Positions 6,616 to 13,101 of a stretch of 29,771 nt of DNA are shown piece after piece. Source of the stretch: a virus; IMG/VR virus record IMGVR_UViG_3300036801_000251, positions 1 to 29,771 of that record; one strand, 5' to 3'. The translations under genes were made by a program, and so were the position numbers. Position 1 is the stretch's first letter; each line of letters opens with the position of its first letter. The notes beneath the pieces are model-generated. The model worked only from the letters and a program-made list of their open reading frames with translations. It did not search any database and was not told the DNA's origin.

Positions 6616-6816
6616 TCATGCGCTTCTTCGGCCAGCCTCTTGCTGGAAAGGCTGGCCGGTTGGCCCCGACCTGGTGACCTGCGTCCGGCGAAGGATCATC
6701 AGGATTTCGCCAGGCCAGGGCCACCTTCCCGACGCATCGTCGGGAACTGTGACCAGTGGCGGGAGGCGCCGCTGAAATTCATAGGTCTGGAACCGGTCAT
6801 CATTCCCCCACCACAT
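6616..6816 (-). CDS. Possible small protein overlapping the glycosyltransferase 3' end
   Basis: This 66-residue frame (MWWGNDDRFQTYEFQRRLPP, then RWPWPGEILMILRRTQVTRS) overlaps the end of the glycosyltransferase gene by 17 bases and fills an otherwise empty stretch of the same operon. Its 3' end includes a perfect 10-bp inverted repeat (6629-6638 with 6649-6658, CGGCCAGCCT), which is unusual inside a gene. Without homologues it could equally be noncoding DNA with a hairpin. Confidence 0.35.
   Translation of the reverse strand: MWWGNDDRFQTYEFQRRLPPLVTVPDDASGRWPWPGEILMILRRTQVTRSGPTGQPFQQEAGRRSA
6629..6658. repeat. Perfect hairpin between glycosyltransferase and small genes
   Basis: CGGCCAGCCT (6629-6638) and AGGCTGGCCG (6649-6658) form a 10-bp stem around a 10-base loop. 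No T-run follows on either strand, so a rho-independent terminator is not well supported. It may stabilise mRNA ends within the leftward operon. Confidence 0.5.
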
Positions 6817-7735
6817 GCAGATACGGCCTTGGCAGGCATCCTGTCATGGCTGTCGCCCGTCCTAGCCCTTTGGCAATCTTCTTGCCGCCGGCGAGCGCTC
6901 GCCGCTTGAACGTCGTCATGCCGCCGGCGATGAAAAGCGGACTCGCCAGGACTTCAAGCGCGCCGAAGACAATGCTGATCGGCACCGTATGCGCCTTGAT
7001 CAGTCCCGCGCGCAGCCAGCCTCTGTCGACGGCCAGCCGGCGCAGGTTTGATGCCGCACACCAGTAAGCGCGGCCGAATTGGGCGCGATATGTGAGCCTT
7101 TCGGCATGGACCGTTTCGTGAGTGATCGCGCGCTCGGTGCGCCGGATCTGGAAGCCGCGTTTGTAGGCCTCGGTGAAAAACTCCTGATCCTCGCCGCCCA
7201 TGAGCCCGAGCGCTTCATTGAAGCGCAGTCCCGCGCCGATCAGATCGGTGCTGAATCGCACATTGTTGGTATACGCCGTTTTCACGGCCTCGCCTTCGCG
7301 CCGTCGCGGCTTTTGGCGGCGCGTCCCCCAGAACGGCAACGGGTCCGGATAGATGAGCTCCTGCCGTCCCATCAGCACTGGGGTGGCGCGATATTCCGGC
7401 GCCATCAGGGCCGCAATCCAATCCGGGTCGGCGACCTCATCGTCATCGATGAAGGCGACCCAATCGAAACAATGCCGTAATTTGGCGTGATCCAGCACGG
7501 CGTTCCTGGCGATCGCAATGCCGCGCCGCCGGACATGCTTGTATTTGAGCGGGAGCCAGGATCGACCCGCGATGCGCTGGACCACGTCACGCGCCGATGG
7601 ATTACGGTCATTATCGACAACGATGGTCTCGACGACGATATCGGAACTGAACAACTGCTCAACGAGACTGTCGAGACAGCGCTCCAGCATTTTTGGACGC
7701 AGGCATGTGCAGACCCCGATCAGCACGCGCTGCAT
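6800..7735 (-). CDS. Family 2 glycosyltransferase, ExoM-like
   Basis: This 311-residue GT-A fold glycosyltransferase probably transfers a sugar from a nucleotide sugar onto a surface polysaccharide at the inner membrane. RVLIGVCTCLRPKMLERCLDSL and VETIVVDNDRNPSAR are close to the N-terminal pattern of succinoglycan ExoM-type enzymes. The metal-binding DDDE is at 97-100 (WVAFIDDDE), and GLMGGEDQEFF supplies the later acidic motif. The C-terminal 60 residues are hydrophobic and basic, suggesting membrane association. The ATG at 7735 overlaps the TGA of the membrane-protein gene (TGATG). Being behind a phage-type operator, it may modify the surface of a lysogen (inference). Confidence 0.85.
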   Translation of the reverse strand: MQRVLIGVCTCLRPKMLERCLDSLVEQLFSSDIVVETIVVDNDRNPSARDVVQRIAGRSWLPLKYKHVRRRGIAIARNAVLDHAKLRHCFDWVAFIDDDEVADPDWIAALMAPEYRATPVLMGRQELIYPDPLPFWGTRRQKPRRREGEAVKTAYTNNVRFSTDLIGAGLRFNEALGLMGGEDQEFFTEAYKRGFQIRRTERAITHETVHAERLTYRAQFGRAYWCAASNLRRLAVDRGWLRAGLIKAHTVPISIVFGALEVLASPLFIAGGMTTFKRRALAGGKKIAKGLGRATAMTGCLPRPYLHVVGE

Positions 7736-8004
7736 CACAGCATCCCCCCGATCCACCCCGACACCGCGACGGCCGCAGACCCGAGCAGCCAGACCGCGAC
7801 CACCAGGACGATGCCGGCGGCCATGGCCATGACGGCTCCGAGAATGGGTCGCCGAGAGGTCTGTGTACGGAACGGAGCCGCACCGTCCGTGGCAATGGCG
7901 GGATCGCAGCCGTTCGAACCGAAATCGGTGGTCCGATCAAAAAACATATGCGGACGGTGTGCACATTTATGCACATCGCGGCCCGCCAAATGGCGTTCCG
8001 ACAT
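7735..8004 (-). CDS. Small single-pass membrane protein coupled to the glycosyltransferase
   Basis: This protein of up to 89 residues has one strong C-terminal transmembrane segment (about residues 53-85, ILGAVMAMAAGIVLVVAVWL followed by LGSAAVAVSGW). The N-terminal part is polar and His/Arg-rich. The start could instead be the ATG at 7947 (MFFDRTTDFG), giving a 70-residue protein, because the longer frame covers the TGTGCA...TGCACA motif at 7958-7975. The stop codon overlaps the glycosyltransferase start (TGATG), so the two are translationally coupled and probably act together at the membrane. Confidence 0.6.
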   Translation of the reverse strand: MSERHLAGRDVHKCAHRPHMFFDRTTDFGSNGCDPAIATDGAAPFRTQTSRRPILGAVMAMAAGIVLVVAVWLLGSAAVAVSGWIGGML

Positions 8005-8232
8005 CGCTCAATCCCCTCGCATCCAGTGCATTTCCACTGTGGCGTAAAGAAATGCACGGTGCAAGCGCAAAATTGCACATGTTGTGCATTTTGTGCTGCA
8101 CAAGTGCTTTGCATAATCCGGCATAGGGAAAATTACGTAAGCGGATCTCGAGACGGGGATAATCAGCGGTCGGAGGGATTGTCAGCGCAGCTGGCCAACA
8201 GCGAATGCGGGCCGCCAATGTCTGGCCTCGGT
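8005..8232 (-). promoter_or_regulatory. Promoter/operator region of the membrane protein-glycosyltransferase operon
   Basis: There is no gene here. The stretch is dense in TGCAC/GTGCA elements: TGCACATGTTGTGCA at 8074-8088, the palindromes TGCACGGTGCA at 8053-8063 and TTGTGCTGCACAA at 8091-8103, and TGTGCA-CATTTA-TGCACA at 7958-7975 just downstream. The first has the same TGCAC-N5-GTGCA form as the sites at the phage repressor. No clear -35/-10 pair could be fixed. Confidence 0.6.
8074..8088. promoter_or_regulatory. Phage repressor-type operator (TGCAC-N5-GTGCA)
   Basis: TGCACATGTTGTGCA is a perfect dyad with 6-base arms TGCACA/TGTGCA around TGT. It matches the operators flanking the repressor gene at 17.2-18.2 kb although it lies to the left of the integrase. 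Confidence 0.65.
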
Positions 8233-8397
8233 TCAGGCCAGGTTGAGACGCGCCAATTCCGCCGCAAACTCGAAACGGAGTTGCGCCGCCTCGTCATCCG
8301 GCAGCCAGTTTGTCATTTGGGGAAAAATCTTCGCGTTGAGCAGCGCCCGCTTGCGGTCCCAGGGCAAGGTCTCGGCGGCACGCATTTCAGCGAGCAT
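8233..8397 (-). CDS. Small hypothetical protein
   Basis: This 54-residue protein, MLAEMRAAETLPWDRKRALL then NAKIFPQMTNWLPDDEAAQL, then RFEFAAELARLNLA, is predicted helical and acidic. The start at 8397 is chosen because GGTGGA precedes it and longer starts (8436, 8466) run into the upstream gene. It begins 13 bases after the stop of the Cys-rich gene and would be co-transcribed with it. I know no family for it. Confidence 0.5.
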   Translation of the reverse strand: MLAEMRAAETLPWDRKRALLNAKIFPQMTNWLPDDEAAQLRFEFAAELARLNLA

Positions 8398-8410
8398 CGT
8401 CCACCATCGT

Positions 8411-8839
8411 CTACTCCATCCAATTAACACAGCCATCGGTCTCGCATCTGCCGTGGACGTGCCCATTATATGCCGCTATCGAGAGATGAAGTCGGCCCCT
8501 GCAAGCCGGGCATTCGACGACTTCTCGCGCTGACTTGCCCTTGTGCTTCTGTCGCCATGGGGCGATGCCCTTCATGACGGTCGCCACCTTGCCCATGTGC
8601 CCCTGCACCCAAATCTCATGCGCAGCCATCTCTTCCGCCGTCGGAAGGCGCAAGTGCGGGCATGATTTCGCGCCCGGTTTCGGCTTGCCCTTGAGCAAAA
8701 AGCAGGGACGTTCGGCGAATGGCGTGCCATGAAAATCGTTATAGCTGACACCCACCTCACACGTATCAAATTGACCGATGCTTCGAAAATGAATGCACCA
8801 GCCATCGGAATAGCCGGGATCGCCTTTGCGCTTACTCAA
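8411..8839 (-). CDS. Cys/His-rich phage protein, probable zinc binder
   Basis: This 142-residue protein starts MSKRKGDPGYSDGWCIHFRS and has Cys residues throughout. The C-terminal segment CPACRGRLHL...GHVHGRCETDGC is a probable zinc ribbon. The first part (DTCEVGVSYNDF, PCFLLKGKPKPGAKSCPHLR) is a pattern I associate with hypothetical proteins of alphaproteobacterial phages. The start codon is TTG at 8839 with GAGGAG ten bases upstream. Its leader contains the 19-bp element found again at 9126-9144. Function unknown. Confidence 0.75.
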   Translation of the reverse strand: MSKRKGDPGYSDGWCIHFRSIGQFDTCEVGVSYNDFHGTPFAERPCFLLKGKPKPGAKSCPHLRLPTAEEMAAHEIWVQGHMGKVATVMKGIAPWRQKHKGKSAREVVECPACRGRLHLSIAAYNGHVHGRCETDGCVNWME

Positions 8840-8847
8840 ACTGCTCT

Positions 8848-8866
8848 CCTCTTCGATAGCTTCAAA
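8848..8866 (-). repeat. Duplicated 19-bp gene leader, copy 1
   Basis: On the minus strand TTTGAAGCTATC-G-AAGAGG lies directly upstream of the TTG start at 8839 and includes part of its ribosome-binding site. A copy with one mismatch is at 9126-9144. Confidence 0.75.
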
Positions 8867-8937
8867 ATGACGGGGTCTCTCCCTCCTGTCGCGTCCATAT
8901 CTCAGACGTTGCAGTCGCCCTCCGCCGGGCGACCGGC

Positions 8938-9114
8938 CTACTTAGGGACTCCCCCCGCCGACGCTTTGGTTCCTGGTCTGCGGGCTTCATCATCCCCTTT
9001 CGCATGGGATCCGCGTTTTACGTTCCGAAGGCAACGTCCGGCGTTGAAGCATTTCGCCCCATGGCCTTCGCCGCACCAACTCGGCGTGCATGGTTGACTA
9101 TCCTCGCCGCCCAT
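8938..9114 (-). CDS. Possible small Cys-rich protein
   Basis: This 58-residue frame, MGGEDSQPCTPSWCGEGHGA then KCFNAGRCLRNVKRG, has two Cys pairs (CTPSWC and CFNAGRC) that could bind a metal. A strong purine-rich stretch (GGAAGGCGGGG) precedes the ATG at 9114. Its leader carries the same 19-bp element as the gene at 8411-8839. The frame also opens at 9189. It lies between the integrase and the Cys-rich gene on the same strand. No family is recognised. Confidence 0.45.
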   Translation of the reverse strand: MGGEDSQPCTPSWCGEGHGAKCFNAGRCLRNVKRGSHAKGDDEARRPGTKASAGGVPK

Positions 9115-9125
9115 CACCCCGCCTT

Positions 9126-9144
9126 CCTCTTGGATAGCTTCAAA
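9126..9144 (-). repeat. Duplicated 19-bp gene leader, copy 2
   Basis: On the minus strand TTTGAAGCTATC-C-AAGAGG differs at one base from the copy at 8848-8866 and lies upstream of the possible gene starting at 9114. The pair suggests duplication of a translation-initiation segment. Confidence 0.75.
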
Positions 9145-9176
9145 TCGATCACATTGGCCGGCTCGGCCCCCTTTTT

Positions 9177-9370
9177 GGGTGGGACACAAACGGCGAAAAG
9201 CTTAATAAAAATCAAAATAAAAATGAGTCCCACCGCCGTTTAAGTTGTTGTTTCCACTAGAAAAAGAAAGAAAAGATAAAACTTTATCTGCTTAAATTGA
9301 GCATTGATTTCATTGGTGTTTCTCGCTAAATGGTCCCACCGATGGAAAATCGGGAGCGAAAGTGGGACAC
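9177..9370. other. Putative attachment (attP/attL) region downstream of the integrase
   Basis: This AT-rich segment lies just past the integrase stop codon. It contains four copies of the 7-mer GTGGGAC: plus strand at 9179-9185 and 9362-9368, minus strand at 9227-9233 and 9333-9339. These are symmetric outside an AT-rich core, and a perfect inverted repeat AGATAAA-AC-TTTATCT lies at 9274-9289. The arrangement resembles arm-type and core-type integrase sites. The crossover core cannot be identified without the other end. Confidence 0.45.
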
Positions 9371-9376
9371 ATTTGT

Positions 9377-10465
9377 TCAAGTCTCGTTCCGCCTTTTCGA
9401 GAGCAAATGGATGCTTGCGCCAGCGATCTTTTTGCGGTTCGCGGCCCGCGTATATTTGCTCGCCATGCTGGCTGTTTTCCAGCCAAAAATTGCCATCATT
9501 TGCTGTTCTGTCGCACCATTCTCGGCAGCTAAACAGGCCCCAGCTTTTCGCAGGCCATGAGCGCTGCAATGCCCCAGCTTGGCCTCCTTACACCATTGCT
9601 TGAAACGAGACGAAAAGCCCGCCGCGGACCATGGCCGGTCCCATTCGCTGGTCAGATATGTGAGATGTCCACAGCGCGTTGCCAAGATCACTTTTTGCAG
9701 CTCCGGCAAAATCGGCACATGGACGGTTACGTTAGTCTTCTTCGTCTTCTGAGGCTTGAGGACCAGCGCGCCATCAGCATCGACGTGCTGGGGGCCAATG
9801 CGGATGACATCGCTTCGACGCAGCCCGGTATAGGCGAGCAGCGCGAGGGCGAGACGCGCCTGGGTTCCTATCTGGTGGACAGCCTCGTATTGTTTGATCT
9901 CCTCGGTTGCCCAGGTATGATAGCCTTCAGTCGATATTCCGATTTTCGGCACGTCGCGCGCCGGATTGACTTCGGCAAGGTTCTCCTCGATTGCCCATTT
10001 GAAGAGAGTGCTCAGGGCGCTGACCCAATTGTTCGCTGCGTTCGGGGCGTCTTTCTTGCGGTTGCGGAGCATCCGAACGCTCTTTTCCGACATCTGCACG
10101 AAGGGCAGGTCGCCAATGCGCGTTGGATCATGGGGCGAGAGGGTTTCGGCGCAAATCGCCTTCAGAATATTCCGGCGGTCGCGCTGCGTATAAGAAGAAA
10201 GCCCACCGAACTCGATGGAAGAGAAATAGCTCTTGCGGAGCCATTCAAGCGTCCCGAGCGGTGCGCGCTCTAAAAGCGGTTGAGTAATTTTGACCGGCGG
10301 CGGCCTGCCTGCTAGAGCGGCGGCATGGGCCGCGTTGAACTCATCGGAGCCAGGCAGGCCAGGCAATCGGAGTTTGCCCTTGCGTCCGCGACGGCGAAAA
10401 TAATAGCGAACGTTCCCGTGCCGATCAACATCGGCGATAACATATTTGAGCCGCACCCTAACCAT
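9377..10465 (-). CDS. int: Tyrosine recombinase (phage integrase)
   Basis: This 362-residue protein catalyses site-specific integration and excision. The catalytic domain shows Arg217 (TGLRRSDV), the His303-x-x-Arg306 motif (SAHGLRK), Trp329 in the second His/Trp position (IFGWK) and the nucleophile Tyr338 (ASKYTR). The N-terminal part has an arm-binding-like beta start (VIADVDRHGNVRYYFRR) and a SAM-like core-binding region (about 70-165). The ATG at 10465 overlaps the TAA of the excisionase gene (TAATG); the open frame extends to 10489. It is followed by the GTGGGAC repeats of the putative attachment region. Confidence 0.95.
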   Translation of the reverse strand: MVRVRLKYVIADVDRHGNVRYYFRRRGRKGKLRLPGLPGSDEFNAAHAAALAGRPPPVKITQPLLERAPLGTLEWLRKSYFSSIEFGGLSSYTQRDRRNILKAICAETLSPHDPTRIGDLPFVQMSEKSVRMLRNRKKDAPNAANNWVSALSTLFKWAIEENLAEVNPARDVPKIGISTEGYHTWATEEIKQYEAVHQIGTQARLALALLAYTGLRRSDVIRIGPQHVDADGALVLKPQKTKKTNVTVHVPILPELQKVILATRCGHLTYLTSEWDRPWSAAGFSSRFKQWCKEAKLGHCSAHGLRKAGACLAAENGATEQQMMAIFGWKTASMASKYTRAANRKKIAGASIHLLSKRRNET

Positions 10466-10734
10466 TAAACATTGCTCATGGCGTCCCACGGATTGGTCGA
10501 GGCCGGTTTTGCGCCTTCCCTGTCAGGAAGACAAGTGAAGGCTTCGTCCAATGCCATGCGGTCCCAAATAATGCAGCCGCGGAACCGCTTCGGGGTAGGC
10601 ATGAACCCGTCGCGGATCATTTCATCGAAAGTACTCGGGGAGACCCCGACATATGCCGCCGCCTCCACACGCCTCAAGCCCCGCGGCGGCAGCGAGGCCG
10701 GAAGAACATTGCGGGGCTTGACATGCTCGTTCAT
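10465..10734 (-). CDS. AlpA/Xis-like excisionase
   Basis: This 89-residue protein has a winged-helix MerR/AlpA pattern: GLRRVEAAAYVGVSPSTFDE (about 19-38), then MIRDGFMPTPKRFRGCIIWD and RMALDEAF. Such proteins bend DNA at attachment sites and set the direction of recombination, and some also act as transcription activators. Its stop codon overlaps the integrase start (TAATG), an arrangement typical of excisionase-integrase pairs. The start at 10734 is the only good one. Confidence 0.85.
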   Translation of the reverse strand: MNEHVKPRNVLPASLPPRGLRRVEAAAYVGVSPSTFDEMIRDGFMPTPKRFRGCIIWDRMALDEAFTCLPDREGAKPASTNPWDAMSNV

Positions 10735-10771
10735 GGCTTACTCATGGGCGTACAGGTGCGTTGCGTTGCGG

Positions 10772-11224
10772 CTATTCTGAGCGTTCTTCGGCATCTTCGG
10801 TTCTGAACCATTCACGGCATCGAGGGCATTTCATCATGGCCGGCTTTTTCAGCTCAGTGCGGACCGCCTTCCCATCAGATACTTCAATGCCCCAGATATC
10901 CCCGACCTCTTCACCCTGGGCCGTCATTCGACCGCTAAATGACAGGTCTTGGATCTTCCGCTTGATCACCTGCATGATGACGTTGAGCGCCGTGATCATG
11001 CCGTAGGTTTTTTCGCTCCCATCCCATTCAAGGCCTGTGAAATCCTTGGCGAGACGAAGAGCCAGCCAACTGACCATATCCTCTTTCGTCGCTATGAAGC
11101 CGATGCTCTTGGCGTGTTCGGCGACATCGTCAATCTCAAGGATCTCATTGATCTCACGCAATTCAGCGGCAGTAAGATCGCGGCTGAATTTAATGACGCC
11201 CTCAAAGCTTGTGCTGTATCCCAT
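10772..11224 (-). CDS. Phage hypothetical protein, MGYSTSFEG type
   Basis: This 150-residue protein starts MGYSTSFEGVIKFSRDLTAA, which I associate with short phage and actinobacterial hypothetical proteins of unknown function (DUF6205-like start). The middle contains SWLALRLAKDFTGLEWDGSEK and the end a CPRCREWF pair that may be half of a zinc site. The ATG at 11224 is preferred over the opening at 11263. It follows the duplicated leader CCGGCAACTTTATGGAGG at 11234-11251, which supplies the GGAGG. Confidence 0.75.
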   Translation of the reverse strand: MGYSTSFEGVIKFSRDLTAAELREINEILEIDDVAEHAKSIGFIATKEDMVSWLALRLAKDFTGLEWDGSEKTYGMITALNVIMQVIKRKIQDLSFSGRMTAQGEEVGDIWGIEVSDGKAVRTELKKPAMMKCPRCREWFRTEDAEERSE

Positions 11225-11233
11225 TGTCCATAT

Positions 11234-11251
11234 CCTCCATAAAGTTGCCGG
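11234..11251 (-). repeat. Duplicated 18-bp leader with Shine-Dalgarno, copy 1
   Basis: The minus-strand sequence CCGGCAACTTTATGGAGG is identical at 11817-11834. In both places it ends in GGAGG just upstream of a start codon. Here it precedes the gene starting at 11224. Confidence 0.8.
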
Positions 11252-11259
11252 ACTCTCGC

Positions 11260-11805
11260 TCAATTCAACTCCCGCCTGGCGTCTTCGACGGCCTTCTGAA
11301 TCCGCAGGAACTGCTCCTGGTTGCCTCCTGCATCGGGGTGATGCTTCTTGACCAGCGCCCGGTAGCTGGCCTCGGCATCTTCAAGGGACGGCCTTCCCCC
11401 GATTAATTGAAGCACCTGTCGCCATCCGGGCGCGGGAAGCGCCTCAAATGCCGAAAAGGCCTGTTCCATCAAATGGCTGCAGCCCCAGCGGTCGATGCCG
11501 CGCATTGCCTCTATGCTGTTGCCGAGCGCGGTCAGATTGTGAGCAACCAGGCGCCAGCGGTCGCAGCCCATTGCGAGCCGCTTATTGCGGCGGTTGAAAT
11601 AAACCGCGACGCCCGGATCGGCTGGAGACTTGCCGCTGAGACCGCCATAGTTGGAGGAGATCAGAATATCGGAGCCTCCTGCCAATTGAACCTGCTTGAT
11701 TAGATGGACACGAGAATCGTTTAGTGAGCGCTGAAACTTGCCGGGGTCCCTGCGCTCGGTCCGTGGCTGGCTCGCCGGCCATTGCAAAGGGAATTCTCGC
11801 TCCAT
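11260..11805 (-). CDS. J-domain (DnaJ-like) phage protein
   Basis: This 181-residue protein has a C-terminal J-domain-like segment: QLIGGRPSLEDAEASYRALV (about 132-151), then KKHHPDAGGNQEQFLRIQKA with the HPD tripeptide at 156-158. HPD stimulates Hsp70 ATPase activity, so it may recruit host DnaK. The N-terminal 130 residues (VHLIKQVQLAGGSDILISSN, then GVAVYFNRRNK) are not recognised. The start at 11805 is chosen for the preceding GGAGG; an in-frame ATG lies at 11823. The gene belongs to the leftward recombination operon. Confidence 0.85.
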   Translation of the reverse strand: MEREFPLQWPASQPRTERRDPGKFQRSLNDSRVHLIKQVQLAGGSDILISSNYGGLSGKSPADPGVAVYFNRRNKRLAMGCDRWRLVAHNLTALGNSIEAMRGIDRWGCSHLMEQAFSAFEALPAPGWRQVLQLIGGRPSLEDAEASYRALVKKHHPDAGGNQEQFLRIQKAVEDARRELN

Positions 11806-11813
11806 GATGCTTC

Positions 11814-11966
11814 TCACCTCCATAAAGTTGCCGGGGTCCCCGCGAGGGCGCTGTATTCCTCGCGGCTCAGGCGCGATTTGCGGTGCGTTTTCTTTCCCCG
11901 CACCTCCGCATCGTCCCTTGGTCTGGACGCCCCGGCCCGCCCGCTCTTCCGGCGCGGGAAGTTCAT
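11814..11966 (-). CDS. Small basic hypothetical protein
   Basis: This 50-residue, highly basic protein (MNFPRRKSGRAGASRPRDDA, then GKKTHRKSRLSREEYSALAG, ending TPATLWR) may bind nucleic acid. It starts eight bases past the stop of the small membrane-protein gene; upstream starts at 11999 or 12005 would overlap that gene. Its last codons contain the 18-bp repeat that serves as a leader in front of the downstream J-domain gene. No family is recognised. Confidence 0.5.
   Translation of the reverse strand: MNFPRRKSGRAGASRPRDDAEVRGKKTHRKSRLSREEYSALAGTPATLWR
11817..11834 (-). repeat. Duplicated 18-bp leader with Shine-Dalgarno, copy 2
   Basis: This is an exact copy of the element at 11234-11251. 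Here it encodes the end of the small basic protein and also supplies the GGAGG for the J-domain gene starting at 11805. Confidence 0.8.
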
Positions 11967-11973
11967 TCGCCGC

Positions 11974-12138
11974 TCATCGATCGAACGGCCAGTTCTCATC
12001 GGCAAAAATGATCGTCACCATGCCGGCGAGCAGCATCAGCACCGATGCCCAGAAGCTCCAGAACGCCGCCACCGGCGAGGCCAGGATCAGGCCGATGCCC
12101 AGCCAGGCGATAACGCGAATAAGCCGTTCATGGTCCAT
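11974..12138 (-). CDS. Small two-pass membrane protein (54 residues)
   Basis: This short gene starts MDHERLIRVIAWLGIGLILA and ends IIFADENWPFDR. Two hydrophobic helices (about residues 9-26 and 28-46, the second VLMLLAGMVTIIF) are separated by a brief turn. The ATG at 12138 overlaps the TGA of the RusA gene (TGATG), which supports translation. I know no function; small membrane proteins in phage left arms are often superinfection-exclusion or membrane-modifying factors, which is only a guess here. Confidence 0.65.
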   Translation of the reverse strand: MDHERLIRVIAWLGIGLILASPVAAFWSFWASVLMLLAGMVTIIFADENWPFDR

Positions 12139-12548
12139 CAGACTGCCGCCTCCTCAATCCTGATCTTGCAGCCGGGTGTCTCTCCGATCTCGGCAAGCCG
12201 CTTGTCCGCCAACAGTTTTACGACCTGGCTGTCATCCCGCCAGCAGCCAGCCGAGCCGATGGCGTCGAGCACGGCGCGGGCGAGCTTATCGATATCTGGC
12301 TTCCTGACCGCCGCCGGCGTCATCCGCTTCGGCGCGGATGCCGGGCGCTTCATGACGAATTCGAGGCGCACCGAGACCGGGCCGGAAAAGAACACAAGGG
12401 GGCCGCCTCGATCATCGACACATGCGGTGCGGATATCGGACCGCCATGGCTTCACGGCCTTGCAGGACTCGACCATAATGCCGCGCCCGACATAGCGCTT
12501 CGAGCCTTGCGGGGCCGGCTGACCGGCGACGAAGACGGAGAGGGTCAT
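12138..12548 (-). CDS. rusA: RusA-like Holliday junction resolvase
   Basis: This 136-residue homodimeric endonuclease resolves four-way junctions made during phage recombination. The signature KPDIDKLARAVLDA (83-96, with Asp85 and Asp87) and WRDDSQVV with Asp105/Asp106 give the catalytic acids, followed by the conserved Lys of LADKR. The N-terminal GQPAPQGSKR is typical of the family. The gene overlaps its upstream neighbour by four bases (ATGA at 12545-12548) and the downstream membrane-protein gene by one base. It belongs with recT and the YqaJ exonuclease in the same operon. Confidence 0.92.
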   Translation of the reverse strand: MTLSVFVAGQPAPQGSKRYVGRGIMVESCKAVKPWRSDIRTACVDDRGGPLVFFSGPVSVRLEFVMKRPASAPKRMTPAAVRKPDIDKLARAVLDAIGSAGCWRDDSQVVKLLADKRLAEIGETPGCKIRIEEAAV

Positions 12549-12862
12549 GGCCGCCAGCCCTCATTGACGAGCGCCAGATACATCGACTCGACCTTAAGGA
12601 GCACAATGCCGGGCGTCTTTAGATTGGTCTGCGTATCGTCGAGCAGCAGCTTGACCAGCTCCTTCGCGGCGGCGCGAACAGCATCGCCTTGATATTGGGC
12701 CATTGGGAAAGCTGGACTGCCCAGCTCGGCCTTCGCCGCGCCGAGCAACAGCCCGTCGGCGATCTCATCGCGGACATTGCTCTTGATCAGCGTCCGGTCG
12801 CGCTCGATGCGGTCGAAGACGCGGTCGGCGATCACGGCGGCGAGTTCTGATGGATAGGTCAT
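12545..12862 (-). CDS. Hypothetical phage protein
   Basis: This 105-residue, mainly helical protein starts MTYPSELAAVIADRVFDRIE and continues with DEIADGLLLGAAKAELGSPA, AAAKELVKLLLDDTQTN and a C-terminal LKVESMYLALVNEGWRP. No domain is recognised. The ATG at 12862 overlaps the lipoprotein stop codon (ATGA); the open frame extends to 13147 but only through the two upstream genes. It may be an accessory of the recombination module. Confidence 0.65.
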   Translation of the reverse strand: MTYPSELAAVIADRVFDRIERDRTLIKSNVRDEIADGLLLGAAKAELGSPAFPMAQYQGDAVRAAAKELVKLLLDDTQTNLKTPGIVLLKVESMYLALVNEGWRP

Positions 12863-13101
12863 TGGAACCTCACGGTCGAACCCTTCATCAAGCCGGAGCA
12901 GACCACGCCGATCATTGGGACGCCGTTGACGTTGGTCGCCTTGAAGCCGGTATGAAAGGTGTCCTTGTCGTCGCAGCCGACGAACTGATATCCGGTGATC
13001 TCGATATTCTTGAACCCTTGATCCCGAAGCGCGCGCGTGGCGCCATCGGGATCGGTGCAGGCGGCAAGGAGCAGGACGCCGAGCACTAGAACTTTCCTCA
13101 T
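12859..13101 (-). CDS. Small predicted lipoprotein
   Basis: This 80-residue protein has a short lipoprotein signal MRKVLVLGVLLLAAC, with the lipobox LAAC placing the lipidated Cys at residue 15. The mature part (ALRDQGFKNIEITGYQFVGC, then MIGVVCSGLMKGSTVRF) has two more Cys that could form a disulfide in the periplasm. It is probably anchored to the outer or inner membrane. It overlaps its neighbours by four bases on both sides. Phage-encoded lipoproteins often block superinfection, but nothing here proves that. Confidence 0.75.
   Translation of the reverse strand: MRKVLVLGVLLLAACTDPDGATRALRDQGFKNIEITGYQFVGCDDKDTFHTGFKATNVNGVPMIGVVCSGLMKGSTVRFQ

Noticed and set aside
10483-10489. GTCCCAC within the excisionase gene as another integrase site
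   Set aside because: It is a single 7-mer within coding sequence, away from the cluster at 9.18-9.37 kb.
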